A stretch of DNA of 64,000 bases, from positions 56,319,268 through 56,383,267 of the forward strand of contig NC_052351.1 of NCBI RefSeq assembly GCF_009727055.1. The letters run 5' to 3'. Under the pieces are notes generated by a model. The model was not told where the DNA came from. It saw only the letters and a program-made list of their open reading frames with translations, and ran no database searches. Source of the stretch: Benincasa hispida. Lineage: Eukaryota > Streptophyta > Magnoliopsida > Cucurbitales > Cucurbitaceae. The position numbers were made by a program, and so were the translations under genes. Of the stretch, positions 33,837 to 46,986 are shown piece by piece (positions within the stretch are counted from its first letter, which is position 1; each line of letters starts with the position of its first letter).

Positions 33837-34625
33837 ATGAGTAACTAAACTTTCAAATGGGTTGAGAAGTACTTACCTAACAGGACCTATGATTTTCATT
33901 GTATGCGATCATCTTGTCTTAGGTATGCGTCCATCACCCCTTTAGAGCTACTCGAGAGAGAGTCCAAAGAAAGAACCTAAACTTGAGAGAGCTAGGTTAG
34001 AATCTAGACTTGAGAAAGCAAGATTAAAACGCATAAACAAGAGATAGAGACTCAGTGATAAGCTCTGTTTGCTAACATGCATCGCATGCACCCATGAAAT
34101 AGGTTATGATAGTATGCGGTCGCCTTGTGTATGTGTGTGTCATTCATCATCGCATAGACAAGAATAGAGGCTTAGACATAAGTCCTATAGACATCATCGC
34201 ACATATCACATGTGTTCTAAAACTAGGAGCTAAAGCATTTGCATTGAGAGATGACTTGCTGTTTTATGTATGTAGCATGATCGCATAACGTGAACACAAT
34301 CTTAGGAAGTGTTAGCTAAAAACCTTCTCAACCCTTCCCTTGCATACTCATTGTACTTTCGTGTTATTGACTCTTTTTTCAATTCTGCCACATAGAATCT
34401 ATACATTAAACAAACATACCAACCAACACATTGATTTATTTGTCACCGAAAAGTTATCAGAAATCACCGTCGCATATTGTTTCCTTAGTCCCTGTGTTCG
34501 ACCCTGGGCTTACCAGGTAACGTAGTAGAATTTATACTTGGATTTTGCTAGGAAAACTTGCATGTACAATGCATACTCCACCATCGCATTCTACACCATT
34601 ACTTCATCACATTCACCACGCATCA
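33837..34625 (+). repeat. gypsy LTR 4, 5'-truncated
   Basis: Starts in mid-LTR ('atgagtaactaaactttc', compare 31462) and runs to CACGCATCA. It resembles LTR 1 more closely than LTR 2, sharing 'cctttagagctactcgagag'. It abuts an inverted family-A LTR at 34626. Confidence 0.75.
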
Positions 34626-36617
34626 GCGCACGACCGCTTGACCAACAGCAACCTCGAACGCTCGATCTACACGATCGCAACATAGAACAAACACTTCGTG
34701 CTCATCCTCAACGATCACCTCGATCACGAACTCCTCAGCAACACGAACGGCCTCCACAGAACCTCAACAATGTCGAGTTGAGTATGACACCACCAACAAG
34801 GCTACCTTGGTATTCTCGGTGTGAGAATCCAGAGGATGGGCTCTGTTCGAACTTAGAATAAGGTAGATGAAGGAGGAAATACCGATCGTGTATATGACTG
34901 GACAAGTGGGAGATGGCAGAGACCTATCGTATAGGTCGATGCCCAATCGTTTAGATAAAGCTAAGTGATCGTCTAGTAAAAGTTATGCGATAGTTTAACT
35001 CATCGTTTAGCTCAACCTGTCGTCTATAGACACTACATGATCGTTTACTTTAGGCAAGCGATCGTCTAGCAAAAGCTATGCAATTGTTTGGTAAATACTG
35101 TACGATCGTTTAGTTCACCACTGCACGATCGTTTAGCTAACCCAAGCCTCGTTTTAGTAAATCTATATTTACTTGTCTACTACCGTGAGATCCCTTATTG
35201 CCAAGATAAATCTCAAAACTTTTTATGGAAACTTTTCAATAGTTTGTAATTCTTACCAAAATTAGGAAAACCATTTTCCTTTTATCTCACAGTTACCATG
35301 AATCTAATAACCACCCATTCAATTGGTTATTACAAGAAAAAGAATTAATTATCCAATAATTAAAATTATTATAAATATAAATGATAACCAACTTATCATA
35401 CTATATTCATAACCTATAGTTTTAATATTTCATCTCATGAAACATATAAACCATAGTTCTTTTTCTATTCCATGGTACTTAATGTAAATCTCATTTACAT
35501 CAATCCTCCACTAGATGTATCTCATACATCAAACTGATTATATCATATATAATCAAAATACCACTTGTCAATTTGAATATTTCAAATCAACACCAAGAAC
35601 GGATCATCAACTGAATTCATTGAGCTACCAAGGGGACCTTATGGACCTATAGCTCGAAGCTCCAACGGTACGTGAATAACTGATTAAACTCTTTAGTCAC
35701 GGGATCGACCATTCATTAACTGCTAGGCACTTCACTAAAGACCGACAGCTGAACTCTCCTTACCACAAATATATTATGTGTCCATCTTAACCAATCGACA
35801 GTGCGACAACCCTTCATAGATCGCTCGTATGTACAACTGGGCCAATAACCGTTATGCCCCTATAGTTACATCTGTCTTCTTAAGTACCACTGATCCCTCT
35901 AATGAACATAAGTCATAGTCCTACTATGACTGAGTCTTCTCTTTCAAAGAGAAGTTGTGGCCACTATGTTTAACCTCTGGAATCAGCCCTTAAGGGAGCA
36001 ATCTCTCTACTTATCTCTGCTTTGGGAAAGGAAGAAATTCCATCTTGTGGATTGAGTTCCCAGCTCCCAGATCAGACAAGTTCTCAAAAAAGTAGGCATG
36101 TTGAGTTGGAAATAATCAAAGGACCACCCTCAAAGGAAGGAGTTCCCAAAACACTTAGGATTGAGGTCGTGTCACCTATGGTCGTTTAGGTGAGATGCAA
36201 GTCTCTAGTATCAACGGTGTTATATACAGAGTCTAGTCATCTCGTGCAGGTCTTAGACAAACCTCTTGTATAGGACACCCCCGTTCGCACGTCTTCATAT
36301 CAATGGTTAGGATCTTCCATCTATAGTAGTTTACAACACATGTAAACGTCTACAAAGCGGGTCGTATCCGTAGTGTCATCAGGATCAGGTATCCCACCTT
36401 AATCCTTATACTATAGACCTATTTAGGTTATCACTTAAGGCATGATCCACTTGTATATCAGATATACATGCTTAAGTTCGCATAAGATAACCAAGGAGCT
36501 TTGTTTATTGGATATGAGTAAATGCCAGAATTAAATAACACTTATTTTATTCATTAAACAATGTGTATCTTTACAAAACAACGAGACTACGGGAGAATTA
36601 GGACACCAATCCCAACA
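34626..36617 (-). repeat. family-A LTR, inverted, end-truncated
   Basis: On the minus strand it starts TGTTGGGATTGGTGTCC at 36617. It runs through conserved LTR blocks to about 34640 and lacks the final ~100 bp (no TGAAGGAA at the left). It contains a CGATCGTTTAG motif array at about 34920-35160. Confidence 0.8.
34920..35160. repeat. CGATCGTTTAG motif array in inverted family-A LTR
   Basis: At least nine degenerate copies of (A/G)CGATCGT(T/C)TAG in about 240 bp, orientation following the LTR. Arrangement differs from the array in solo LTR 1. Confidence 0.75.
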
Positions 36618-38148
36618 ATTCTATACAAAGAAGTTTGTATAAGACCAGACCACGAAATGCTTAGTCTCATTACATAACACTGTTCATAATAGAGACTTTC
36701 ATTTCACTAGGATGACCATAGGTAACATGACCTTAATCCTGAGTGAGTTGTGAACTCCTTCCTATGAGGGCGGTCCTTTGATTTGTATGGGTGAGAGTGG
36801 TCAGATCGCCGACTCAACAAGCTTACCATTTTGGGGATTCGTTTGATTGGAGAGTTGGGAACTCACCACACAAGATGGAATTCAGTCCTTCCTCGAAGAA
36901 GGGGTAAGTAGATAAATTGCTCCCTTAAGGACTGATTCCGGGTCTTGAACAATGTAGTGCCACACCTTCTCTTGGTTAGAGAGGGGTTTAGTCATAGTAG
37001 GACTATGTTCTATTGTTCATTAGAGGGATCAGTGGTACTTAAGGAGTTAGAGGTAACTATAGGGGTAAAACGGTAATTTGGCCTAACTATACTTACGAGC
37101 AATTTGTGAAGGGTCATGGTATTGTCGATTAGTTATAGTGCCCGACAGTTAACGGATGGTGGATAATGTGATTAAAGAGTTTAATTAATTATTCACATAC
37201 CGTTGGAGCTTCAAGCTACAGGTCCATAAGGCCCCCCTGGTAGCTCAAAAGAATTTAGTTGAGAATCAATTTTTGGGTTAATTTGAATTGCTCAAATTAA
37301 TAAAAGAAAATTTAATTATATATGATATAATTAATTTGATTCAATTATATATGATAATTGACATAATGTATTTGATACATTATTGTTTAATTAGAGGAAT
37401 AAATATTTGAATATGATTTAAATATATTTTTTTATGAATGAGATTCATAGTTGTTAAATTTAATATAAATATGATTTATATTAAATGCAATAATATAGAG
37501 AAAAAGAACTATAGTTTATGTTGTATATGACGCAATATTAAAACTATAGGTTATAAATATAATATGATAGGTTGGTTATCATATTTATTTATATTATTAA
37601 TTATTTGATAATTAATCTCTTTTTCTCTTTAACCACCTTAGTGGGAGGTTAGTTGGTTTTTTATGGTAAATGGAATAAATAAAATAAGATTTTTATTATT
37701 CCAGATAAAACACACATGTTTTGTGGAGAATCTATACGATAGACTTTACTATCTACAGGATTGAAGAATTTCCTATGCGATAGAGAGATTCTTCCTCAAT
37801 CGTCTTTCTCCTCTAAACTAAAAAACTCTCTCCTAACCAAAATAGTCAGAGCCTACCACTCCTGGATTCTCACCCTGAGAATACCAAGATCACCAAGTGG
37901 TTATGTCTTCCCCTCTTGGTTCGAGTTTTCTTGCTGTTCGAGGAGTTCGTGACAATTCGAAGGATTTGCGTGAAGAAGATTTCTTCAAAGGTATAACCTC
38001 CAAACTCTTTTGGTTATCCAAAAGCATGCTGTAATTTATGTTATGATGCATAATCTGTACTGTTTACAATAATCGTTTGTTTTCAATCGAAATGGGATTT
38101 GGACGATCCGCTTCCATTCATAGGTTCTCTGTAAAACGAGTTCCTTCA
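36618..38148 (+). repeat. family-A 5' LTR, main part
   Basis: Resumes LTR sequence at 'ttctatacaaagaagtttg' and runs to GAGTTCCTTCA. It is followed directly by a primer-binding site, so this is a true 5' LTR end. The first ~375 bp are missing except for the piece at 25159-25204. Confidence 0.85.
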
Positions 38149-38150
38149 AT

Positions 38151-38162
38151 TGGTATCAGAGC
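38151..38162 (+). promoter_or_regulatory. copia primer-binding site (initiator tRNA-Met)
   Basis: TGGTATCAGAGC, three bases after the LTR end, the standard Ty1/copia site complementary to initiator Met tRNA. Confidence 0.9.
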
Positions 38163-38459
38163 TAGGTTGTAGTTCTGATTCCAAATTCCATTTTCTGTAT
38201 AGAAATCGTTTATAGTTTGATGGGTTTTAAGTTAATGCATTGCGTTTAATCGTTAAATGTATGTGGATGGTTGTTGATGGATGTTTACAGGATGGTAATC
38301 TCAGTTTTGGCTTTCCGTTTAAGTTACAAAAGTTAATTTGTAAGGGCCGTTGCGTTTTTAGATTAATTCTTGCTATCAAATCTGTATTCGTTTTGGTTTT
38401 TGAGTCGTTCGTGAAGCTTCAGACATGAAGGTTATAGAGCTTTTGATGGAGAAGACGAA

Positions 38460-38890
38460 ATGGTGGTCGCATCGTGTAGCTTAAGCTAAACGATCATTTA
38501 GATTTGGCTATGCGTTCGTGTAGAGTTTTCTGCACGATCATGTAGCATTTGCTAAACGATTGCATAGCTAATGCTACACGATCGTGTAGGGTTGTTTACT
38601 CGATCGAGTTACGGCTCGAGGGGTAAATGATCGCGCGATATATGATACGTGACGCAAGGCTTGCGTGCTAAATGATCATGTAGACAATCATGCTCATCGC
38701 ATAGTCAGTAGCTACACGATCGCATAATATACGATACTCAGCGCACGTTACTCGATTGTGTAGACTATCATGTCATCACATAGTCTTTGCTACACAATCG
38801 CTTGGTATGCGCTACTCGAAGCACGTTCCATAATCGCGTGGACTTTCATGCTCATCGCATAGTCCAAAGCTATGCAATCGTTGCTACACG
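38460..38890. repeat. CTACACGATCGTGTAG / CTAAACGATC motif array in leader
   Basis: More than ten degenerate units over about 430 bp, many palindromic around CGATCG. Similar arrays lie inside family-A LTRs, but this one is downstream of the primer site and would be transcribed. Confidence 0.75.
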
Positions 38891-39477
38891 ATCGTTTTAT
38901 AGAGATGTTCATGGGGCGGGGCGGGGGCGGGGATCGGGGCAGGGATTCTTGTGGGGAATTTTTTCTCGTTACCTTTTTTTTTTGTTTGTAAAAAGCCAAT
39001 TAATTTAAAAATAAATTATGTGTGCAAATTTTAATTAAATAATTAATGTTATCACTAAATTGTTTATTATGGTTAGTTTTATATGACAATTTGAATTTAA
39101 AGATAAATTACTCAAATTTTGGCTTAAAAAAGCCAATTAATTTTTTTAGTAGAAAGAAATAAATATAAATCAAATTATTCATATATATAATCTAAATTTA
39201 AACAATTCAATTTAAAGATATTCATTATCTTTCCTAATAAATAATCAAATTTGAAATTCAAATATAATATTTATATAATAATAATAATAACATAACATTA
39301 GATAATATACTAAATAGATATGTAAAAGCTAATGAGGGTGGGGACAAGAAACGGGATGGGGCCGGGGCTAGGGGCAGGGACAGGGAATGCATTCCCCATC
39401 CTCGTCCTCGTTTAGCTCACATGGAATTTTCCCCCACTCCCTCCCTCATTCCTAGCCTCGTCATCTCTAATCGTTTA
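38891..39477. mobile_element. hAT-type MITE, extremely G-rich end
   Basis: The element is 38900-39469 (570 bp) with ends TAGAGATGTTCA and, reverse complemented, TAGAGATGACGA. Flanks are ATCGTTTTA (38891-38899) and ATCGTTTA (39470-39477), an 8-bp duplication with one extra T. Left interior is GGGGCGGGGCGGGGGCGGGG; the right has complementary C-rich runs; the centre is AT-rich. No coding sequence. Confidence 0.85.
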
Positions 39478-40042
39478 TACTCGACGCTCGTTTCTCGACA
39501 ATAAGGAGGTTTGCCACACGATCAAGCTGCAAAGCTTCAAGGCGAGCGGTTTAAGACCCAGTTCACTTGTTATGAACCGGTGGACTCAACTTTTGTAATA
39601 GATTAACATATTCTTTTTTGGTTTTGAGATTTACTATCCTAGTCCATCAACTTTTCTTTAATATGCATGTGATGTATATTTATTAATATATGTCATAATG
39701 TATGTCATCAGTTTTAAAACCCACCATAAGTTATGCATTCTTTTTCAAGCATCATTTTATATTATAAGTGTTATAATATAATAGTATGCCATATTAAATT
39801 ACTTAAAGAATGCTTATGCATCATATAATATAAGAGATAATATATGCATGCATTATGGCATATCCATGCATCATTTATATTATAAATGTTATAATCTAAG
39901 GTGGAATATATGTATGGAATGTATGCTATAGTTTAGTTCATTACTTGATTATATAAAAGTTATATATTAGTAATGAATGAACATTTAATGAAGCATGACA
40001 CTATCTTAGGTTAATTTAAAAGTGTTATAAATAACTTATATA

Positions 40043-42113
40043 TGTCTTGAAGGATCTCATACCGAGAGTTCCATGAGCGGGTTCAGATCGCTCCGATTTC
40101 ACAGTGACCGAAACATAAACGATATACATTCAATACTAACAGTTATGCATATAAACCTAATTATTGGCATGCTCATAACAGAATAATTAACAAGGAAAGA
40201 GTTCATACCAGATGAAGACTCTCTTCTAACGTCTGAACCCTAAGTAGCGGAAACCCTCCAACGGATAAACCAACGCCCGACAGGTATGTCAATTGCAACA
40301 GCACAATCAGAACGTACACGAACACTATAGTGGGGACGACACCACCACAAGAGAAACCCAGGTATCCTCGGAGTTAAAAACTCAAAGAGTGGGCTTTGGT
40401 GAGTTTGGTAGAGGATGGAGAACAACACGTCGTGTAGACGATAAGCAAGTGGGAGATTAAATTGTGCTGTCGTATAGCGGAAATGCTTATCGTATAGAAG
40501 AGCTACACGATCATGTATTAAAGGCTGAATGATCGTTTAGGAAAAACGTATACGATCGATTAGAGAAAACGTGAGGTAGACGATCGTTTAGACGGACGAG
40601 CTTCTATCGCATAGGCTTTTGCTATCGCTTCCACGAATTCTTTTGGGCGCGAACGATAATATGAATGCACACGATAGTGAAAAATGAAAACGATTTTCAT
40701 TTTTTAATCCACTGGTTACCATAACTATCGCAGCCCACTTCCCACGTCCGAACGTGGATAAATTTTTAATTATCAAATAATTAATCAATTAATTTAATTA
40801 ATAAATATAATCATATTATATTTATATCCTATAGTTTGATATCATATATCTACTATAGTATTTTCTCCTATACTTGATATAAATCATATTTATATCTAAT
40901 TTCCTCCAAAATAATGCATCTCATACATTTAGCCAATTATATCATATATAATTAACCAATCCAATTATATCATATATAATTGAACTTTCTCTTGTCAATT
41001 TGAACATTTCAAATTAACCCAAACATTTGTTTTCAACTTTATCTAAGCTACCTAGGTGACTTAATGGACTTGTGGCTCGAAGCTCCAACGGTATGTGAAT
41101 AGCTGACTAAACTCTTTAGCCACGAGATCTATCATCTGTTAACTGTCAGTGATTCCACTAAAGACCAACAACTGAACTCTTCTTACCACAGATATATTTT
41201 TGTGTCCATCAAATATAACCAATCATGAGTATGATGACCCTTCACAGATTCTTGTAAATATAGCTGGGCCAATTTACCATTTTTCCCCTGTAGTTACATC
41301 TCACTCCTTAAGTACCACTAATTCCTCTAATGAACAATACAACATAGTCCAACTATGTGTGAACACCTTTTGGGCCAAGAGAAGGTGTGTGGCGCCACAT
41401 CGTTCAAGTCCCGGAATTAGCCCTTAAGAGAGCCATCTATCTACTTACCACTGCCTCGGGGAAGGAGTGAATTCCATCTTGTGTAGCTGAGTTCCCAGCT
41501 CCCAAATCAGAAGAATCTCCAAAATGGTAGGTTTGAATCGATGACCTGGCCACTCACACCCATAAAAATCAAAAGATCGCCCTTAATGGCAGGAGTTCTC
41601 AACTCACTCAGGATTGAGGTCATGTTACCTATGGTCATCCTAGTGAAGTGAAGTCTCTGTCATGAACGGTGTTATATAACGAGACGTTAATACTTCGTGG
41701 TCATGTCTTATAAAAATTCTTTATATAGGACGCCCCTGCTCGCATGTCCCCAACACGAATGATCAGGATCAGACCATCTGTGACAAGTCACAATACTTGT
41801 GGCCATTTCACAAAGCGGGCCGTGTCCGTAGCGTTACTAGGATAAGGTTTCCCTCCTTTATTCCTTTACTACAGACCATTTTGGTTATCACTCAAGACAT
41901 GATCCACTTGTATGTCACCACATACATGCTTGAGTCATATACAGATAACCAGAGATTTTATGTTTATTAGTTTGTGGTAAAGAAAATAAAACAAATAACC
42001 GAGCAAAATACAAGATGTGAAGTGAATATCATATATTAACAACACAGGTGTTCGTATATACTGTTTACAAACTACAGGACACGAGACTTTAGGGCATCAA
42101 CCCCAACATGTCT
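40043..42113 (-). mobile_element. family-A solo LTR 3, inverted, TGTCT target duplication
   Basis: The LTR proper is 40048-42108 (2061 bp). Plus strand begins TGAAGGATCTC and ends GGGCATCAACCCCAACA. TGTCT lies at 40043-40047 and 42109-42113. It is inserted in the leader of the family-A copy whose 5' LTR ends at 38148. A CGATCGTTTAG array lies at about 40500-40620. Confidence 0.9.
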
Positions 42114-43346
42114 TGCTAGCAATGTTGCTTGGTTTTAATTGCTTCATTTCTTATAAGAGTTATAATAAATGAAATTAGGATTAAAATCAATAATAAAGAG
42201 TTGCATGCAAACCATAGACTTTAATCATTTTTTAAAAGTGTTTTAAAATTTGATTGAGATAAACATAAGATCACATTTCTAATAAGATTAAAAATCTCAG
42301 TTTAATCATTTAAATTGGTTTAATAGGATTAAATTGATTTTAATAAAATATTAAATATATAAAAAATATATCTATAAGGGACCTTTTGGCTAAGGCTGAT
42401 TCTGGTTAAGCTGGGGTACTTAAGTCGATGGAAACGTTGCACCCCTACTTGGAAACCTACCTAGAAAGATGAATTAGATAGATTTGTTACATGCATGCAA
42501 ATTTGATGAAAGTCTATTAAAGAATTTAATAAGACTTGAATCAAAGTTGTTTAATCATCAAAAGAAAATGTTGATTTGAGCAAATTAAAGAAATCACTTA
42601 GATAAAATTAGAAGCCGAATTTTCCAAGTTAATGAACCCTAGGTAGAACATTAAGTGGGAGGAAAATGGAGTATATGATACTTCACTTTTACCTCTACAC
42701 ATTTCTCCCTAAAAGTTCACACTGTAAGATCTATCCTCGGCCTCGAGGCACCATGAGTGTCCCCCTACAGGTGGCATTTGGGTAGGTCAATATCAAGGTG
42801 AATGGAGAGAATGTTCATAGTAAGTGGGAGTGGGACGTGTGACAACATATCCCCCGGTCTCTCTTATTAGGTTGGATAAAGTTTTTGTGCATCGCCTCGT
42901 GACATCGTGGGTGTCCCCCTAAAGGATGGCAGTTTTGCACAACTCTTTATATGATCTCCAAAAATGGATAGGGTTGCTTTAGACTCTTTTCCTAATCAAC
43001 TTTTCTCTAAGGTTGGCTCATTAGGACAGAACTTTAAGACCTAAAATGAGGGATTACACTTAGACAAAATTGTTAAGGATGTTAACAAATTCTAGACCGA
43101 ACAATGATGACTATTAGATTCAGTTACAAGGAGTTGTTTCTGTCTAATGGTTGAGATTGTCTCATTTTAGTAAAGGGGCACTTGATCACCCTACATGACT
43201 TTTGTCATGCCTCAGTGAAGCATCATTGCAAAATAGATGTCACTTAGGGTACACTAGACTATTTTGCTAAAACTTGATTGGTTTTCTAAAAGTGGTTTAG
43301 TATAAGTATAATTAATTAAGTTTGTTAATATTTAAGCAATTTAAAC
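42114..43346 (+). other. family-A leader, continued
   Basis: The distal part (about 42930-43346) matches 52408-52837 upstream of the other family-A gag, with shared 'gcaaaatagatgtcactta'. A short duplicated phrase 'g(a/t)gtgtccccctaca/aag' occurs at 42752 and 42909. No coding potential. Confidence 0.65.
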
Positions 43347-43994
43347 ATGGCTACCGCGACCTTAAGTATTCTTGTCGTCGATAAACTGACTGGCAAAAAT
43401 TATGCTAGTTGGAAAACACCATTAATATGATTTTAATCATCGATGATCTTTGGTTCATTCTTACGGAGGAGTGTTCTCCTATTCCACCTACTACTGCTGC
43501 TCGAAACATTCGAGACGTGTATGAGCGTTTGACATGGGCGAACAAGAAGGCCCGAGCGTACATCCTTGCCAACCTTAATGATTTTTTAGCCAAGAAGCAT
43601 GAGCCCATGGTCACTGCACTTGAGATCATGGAGTCCTTGCGATAGATGTTCGGACAACCATCTGCACAGCTCAGGCACGACATTCTAAAGTACATCTTCA
43701 ACTCACGGATGAAAGAGGGGTCATATGTTCGGGAACATGTTCTTAACATGATGGTCCACTTTAATGTGACGGAGATGAACAAGTCAAATATCATAAGGCC
43801 AGCCAGGTTAACATTATTTTGGAATCCTTACGAGAAAGCTTCCTTCATTTCGTTAGCAATTGCTGTTCGAAACAGGGTTAACTACAACCTTACATCTCTG
43901 CTTAACGAATTGCAGACTTTCCAATTCTTGTTGAAAAGCAAGAAGAAGAAAGGTGAAGCAAATGTTGCTTCATCATTCAAAAAGTTCCAATTTT
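43347..43994 (+). pseudogene. family-A copy 1: gag, frameshifted and truncated
   Basis: ATG at 43347 gives MATATLSILVVDKLTGKNYA, then a one-base deletion after TWKT shifts the frame to MENTINMILIIDDLWFILTE, YERLTWANKKARAYILANL, stop at 43643, then MFGQPSAQLRHDILKYIFNS, REHVLNMMVHFN and LLNELQTFQFLL. It is a copia gag (UBN2-like). The zinc knuckle and protease are missing because the sequence switches to a minus-strand fragment at about 43995. Confidence 0.85.
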
Positions 43995-45145
43995 TATTAT
44001 AAATAAATATAATAACTAACTTATCATATTATATTTATAACCTATAGTTTAAATATTACATATGTTAATATTACATCATATGTAATATTTAAACCATAGT
44101 TCTTTTTTCTCTCTTTTTTTTTTAATATAAATCATATTTATATCAATTCCTCCAGTTAATGTATCTAATATATCAAATCAATTATATCACATATAATTGA
44201 ACCAATTTAATTATATTATATATACCAAATTCCCTCTTTTGAACACTTCAAACTAACCCAAAAACTGATTCTCAACTTGAATCCATTGAGCTACCAAGGG
44301 GATCTTATGGACCTGTAGCTTGAAGCTTCAACGGTACGTGAATAACTGATTAAGCTCTTTAATCATGAGATCCATCATCCCTTAACTGTTGGTCACTCCA
44401 CTAAAGACTGATAGCTTCACTTCTCGCACTATAGATATATTTCTGTGTCTATATGACCAATCAATAGTGCGATGACCCTTCACAAATCGCTCGTAAGTAC
44501 AGCTGGACCAATTTATCGTTTTGCACCTGTAGTTACATCTAATTCCTTAAGTACCACTGATTCCTCTAATGAACAATAAGTCATAGTCCTACTATGACTG
44601 AGTCCCTTCTTCTAAAGAGAGGGTGTGGCCATTATGTTCAAGACCCGGAATTAGCCTTTAAGGGAGCAATTTATCTACTTATTCTTGCTTTGGGGAAGGA
44701 GTGAATTCTGTTTATGTAGCTGAGTTCCCAGCTCCCCAATCAGACGAATTCCCAAAAAGGTAGGCTTATTGAGTTGGCAATCTGGCCACTCTGACCCATA
44801 CTAATCAATCGATCGCTCTCATAGGTAGAAGTTCCCAACTCACTCAGGATTAAGGTCATGTCACCTATGGTCATTTTAGTGAAATTTAAGTCTCAATTAT
44901 CAACGGCGTTATGTAAAGAGACTAATCATCTCGTGGTCCGGACTTATACAAACTCTTTGTATAGGACACCCCCGCTCACATTTCTCTACATGAATGGTCA
45001 GGATCAAACCATTTGTAGCACTTTACCACACTTGTAACATCTACAAAGCGGGCCGTATCCGTAGTGTCACAAGGATAAGATATCCCTCATTTAACCTTAA
45101 CTACATACCATTTAGGTTATTACTTAAGGTAGGGTCCACTTATAT
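43995..45145 (-). repeat. family-A LTR, inverted, truncated both ends
   Basis: LTR sequence lacking its first ~170 bp and last ~550 bp, continuous on the right with a minus-strand pol fragment. Together 43995-46035 is one inverted family-A piece, inserted into or recombined with copy 1. Confidence 0.75.
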
Positions 45146-46035
45146 GTCTCACATAGTACAAATCAATAAACTAGGGCACATAAAAGCCCAGTATAATAAA
45201 ATCTCCCACTTGCCCTAGTCCAACCATGGGCGATCCTATAGACCCATGCTCCGTAGGTGACCCTCAAACACTGTAGCCATGAGAGCCTTCATAAACGGGT
45301 CAGCAACATTGTGCTCCGAAGCGATCTGTGTGACGATCACGTCCCCTCGATGCACTATCTCGTGGATCAGATAATATTTGTGCTCTATGTGTTTTCCGCG
45401 CCGGTGACTCCTTGGCTCTTTGGAGTTCACCACTGCCCCACTATTATCACAATAGAGGGTAATGGGCCTAGACATATCTGGAACAACTTCCAGGTCTATC
45501 AAAAACTTCCTGAGCCAGATGGCCTCCTTAGCAGCTTCGCAAGCTGCTACGTACTTCGCCTCCATAGTGGAGTCGGCGATGCACCCCTGCTTAGTCCTTC
45601 ACCACACTGCAGCTCCTTTGTTAAGAGTAAATACTAACCTTGATGTGGACTTGTGAGAGTCCTTATCAGTCTGAAAGTCAGAATCCGTGTATCCTGTAAG
45701 GATCAAATCTTTCGAACCATACACAAGCATGTAGTCCCTTGTTTTCCGAAGATACTTGAGGATGTCCTTCACTGCGGTCCAATGACTCTGGCCTGAGTTA
45801 GATTGATACCTACTGACTATGTCCACAGCGTAGCAGATGTTTGGACGAGTACAGAGCATCGCGTATATCAAACTACCAACGGCAGACGCATATGGAACCC
45901 GTCTCATCTCCTCAACATCTTGAGGTGCCTTAGGACACATTTCCTTAGACAAAGTGACTCCGTGCCTGAATGAAAATAGACCCCTTTTGGAGTCCTGCTT
46001 CGAGTACTTGAGCAACATCGTGTCAATGTACAATG
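45146..46035 (-). pseudogene. family-A fragment: RNase H domain and 3' end, inverted
   Basis: On the minus strand 46033-45599 reads MYIDTMLLKYSKQDSKRGLF, VPYASAVGSLIYAMLCTRPN, SHWTAVKDILKYLRKTRDYM and LTGYTDSDFQTDKDS; a frame change leads to 45565-45236 with MEAKYVAACEAAKEAIWLRK, PITLYCDNSGAV and KHIEHKYYLIHEIV. RNase H acidic residues (TDSD, ME, CDN) are visible. A purine tract and truncated LTR follow to the left. Relatively well preserved for this window. Confidence 0.85.
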
Positions 46036-46949
46036 TAACTTAAAATAAGCGACTTAAAATTTCTCCTAAGGAAAATGCCCAACTTTGGCACCTAAGATTA
46101 GGACATGTTAATCTCAATAGGATTGAGAGATTGATGAAGAATGGACTTCTAAGCGAGCTAGAAGAAAACTCTTTACCTGTGTGTGAGTCATGCCTTGAAG
46201 GCAAAATGACTAAAAGGCCTTTTACTGGAGAAGGTCATAGGGCCAAAGAGCCTCTATAGCTAGTGCATTCAAACCTTTGTGGTCCGATGAATGTAAGAGC
46301 CAGGGGAGGTTATGAATACTTCATCACATTCATTAACGATTATTCAAGGTATGGGTACGTTTATTTAATGCAACATAAGTTCGAGTCCTTTGAAAAATTC
46401 AAAGAATTCAAGGCTGAAGTTGAAAATGCATTAAATAGAACGATTAAAACACTTCGATCTAATCGTTTTCGAAACTATATGATAGAACATGGAATAGTTT
46501 CCTAACTCTCAGCACCTGGTACACCTTAGCAGATTGGTGTATCAGAGAGAAGAAATCGAACCCTATTGGACATGGTTCGGTCTATAATGAGTTATGCTTC
46601 CTTACCTGACTTGTTTGGGGGTTATGCAGTGGAGACTGCAACTTATATCCTTAACTGTGTTCCCTTCAAGAGTGTTCCCAGAATACCTTTAGAGTTATTT
46701 AATGGTCGTAAAGCTAGTTTACGACATTTCAAAATCTGGGGTTTCCCAACACATGTGTTTGAGGCTAATCCTAAGAAATTGGAACCATGTTCAAGGTTAT
46801 GCTTATTTGTAGGCTACTCAAAAGGAATGAGAGGTGGTTATTTTTATGATCCTAAAGAAGACACAGTGTTTGTATCGAAAAATGCTACTTTTCTTGAGGA
46901 GGATCATATAAAGAAGCACAGACCTAGATGTAAAATCGTGTCGAATTAG
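46036..46949 (+). pseudogene. family-A copy 1: integrase
   Basis: Starts with the pre-integrase region (WHLRLGHVNLNRIERL, CESCLEGKMTKRPF), then VHSNLCGPMNVRARGGYEYF, FINDYSRYGYVYLM, GVSERRNRTLLDMV and YSKGMRGGYFYDPKE. The usual HSDLCG Asp is Asn here and TDDYSRY is INDYSRY, so catalytic acidic residues are damaged. A short deletion removes the RGGEY segment; stops occur near 46258 and 46502. Family homology ends at about 46975 next to a 28-bp tandem array. Confidence 0.85.
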
Positions 46950-46986
46950 CTTTTTACAGAAACTACTGAGTAAGTCCCTTAGGACC

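Larger units (their letters stand above)
38163..40047 (+). other. family-A leader with CGATCGT array, interrupted by a MITE
   Basis: Non-coding leader between primer site and gag. At 38460-38890 a dense array of 'ctacacgatcgtgtag' and 'ctaaacgat(c/t)' variants occurs. A hAT-type MITE interrupts at 38900-39469. The rest is AT-rich leader, cut at 40047 by an inverted solo LTR and continuing at 42109. Confidence 0.7.
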
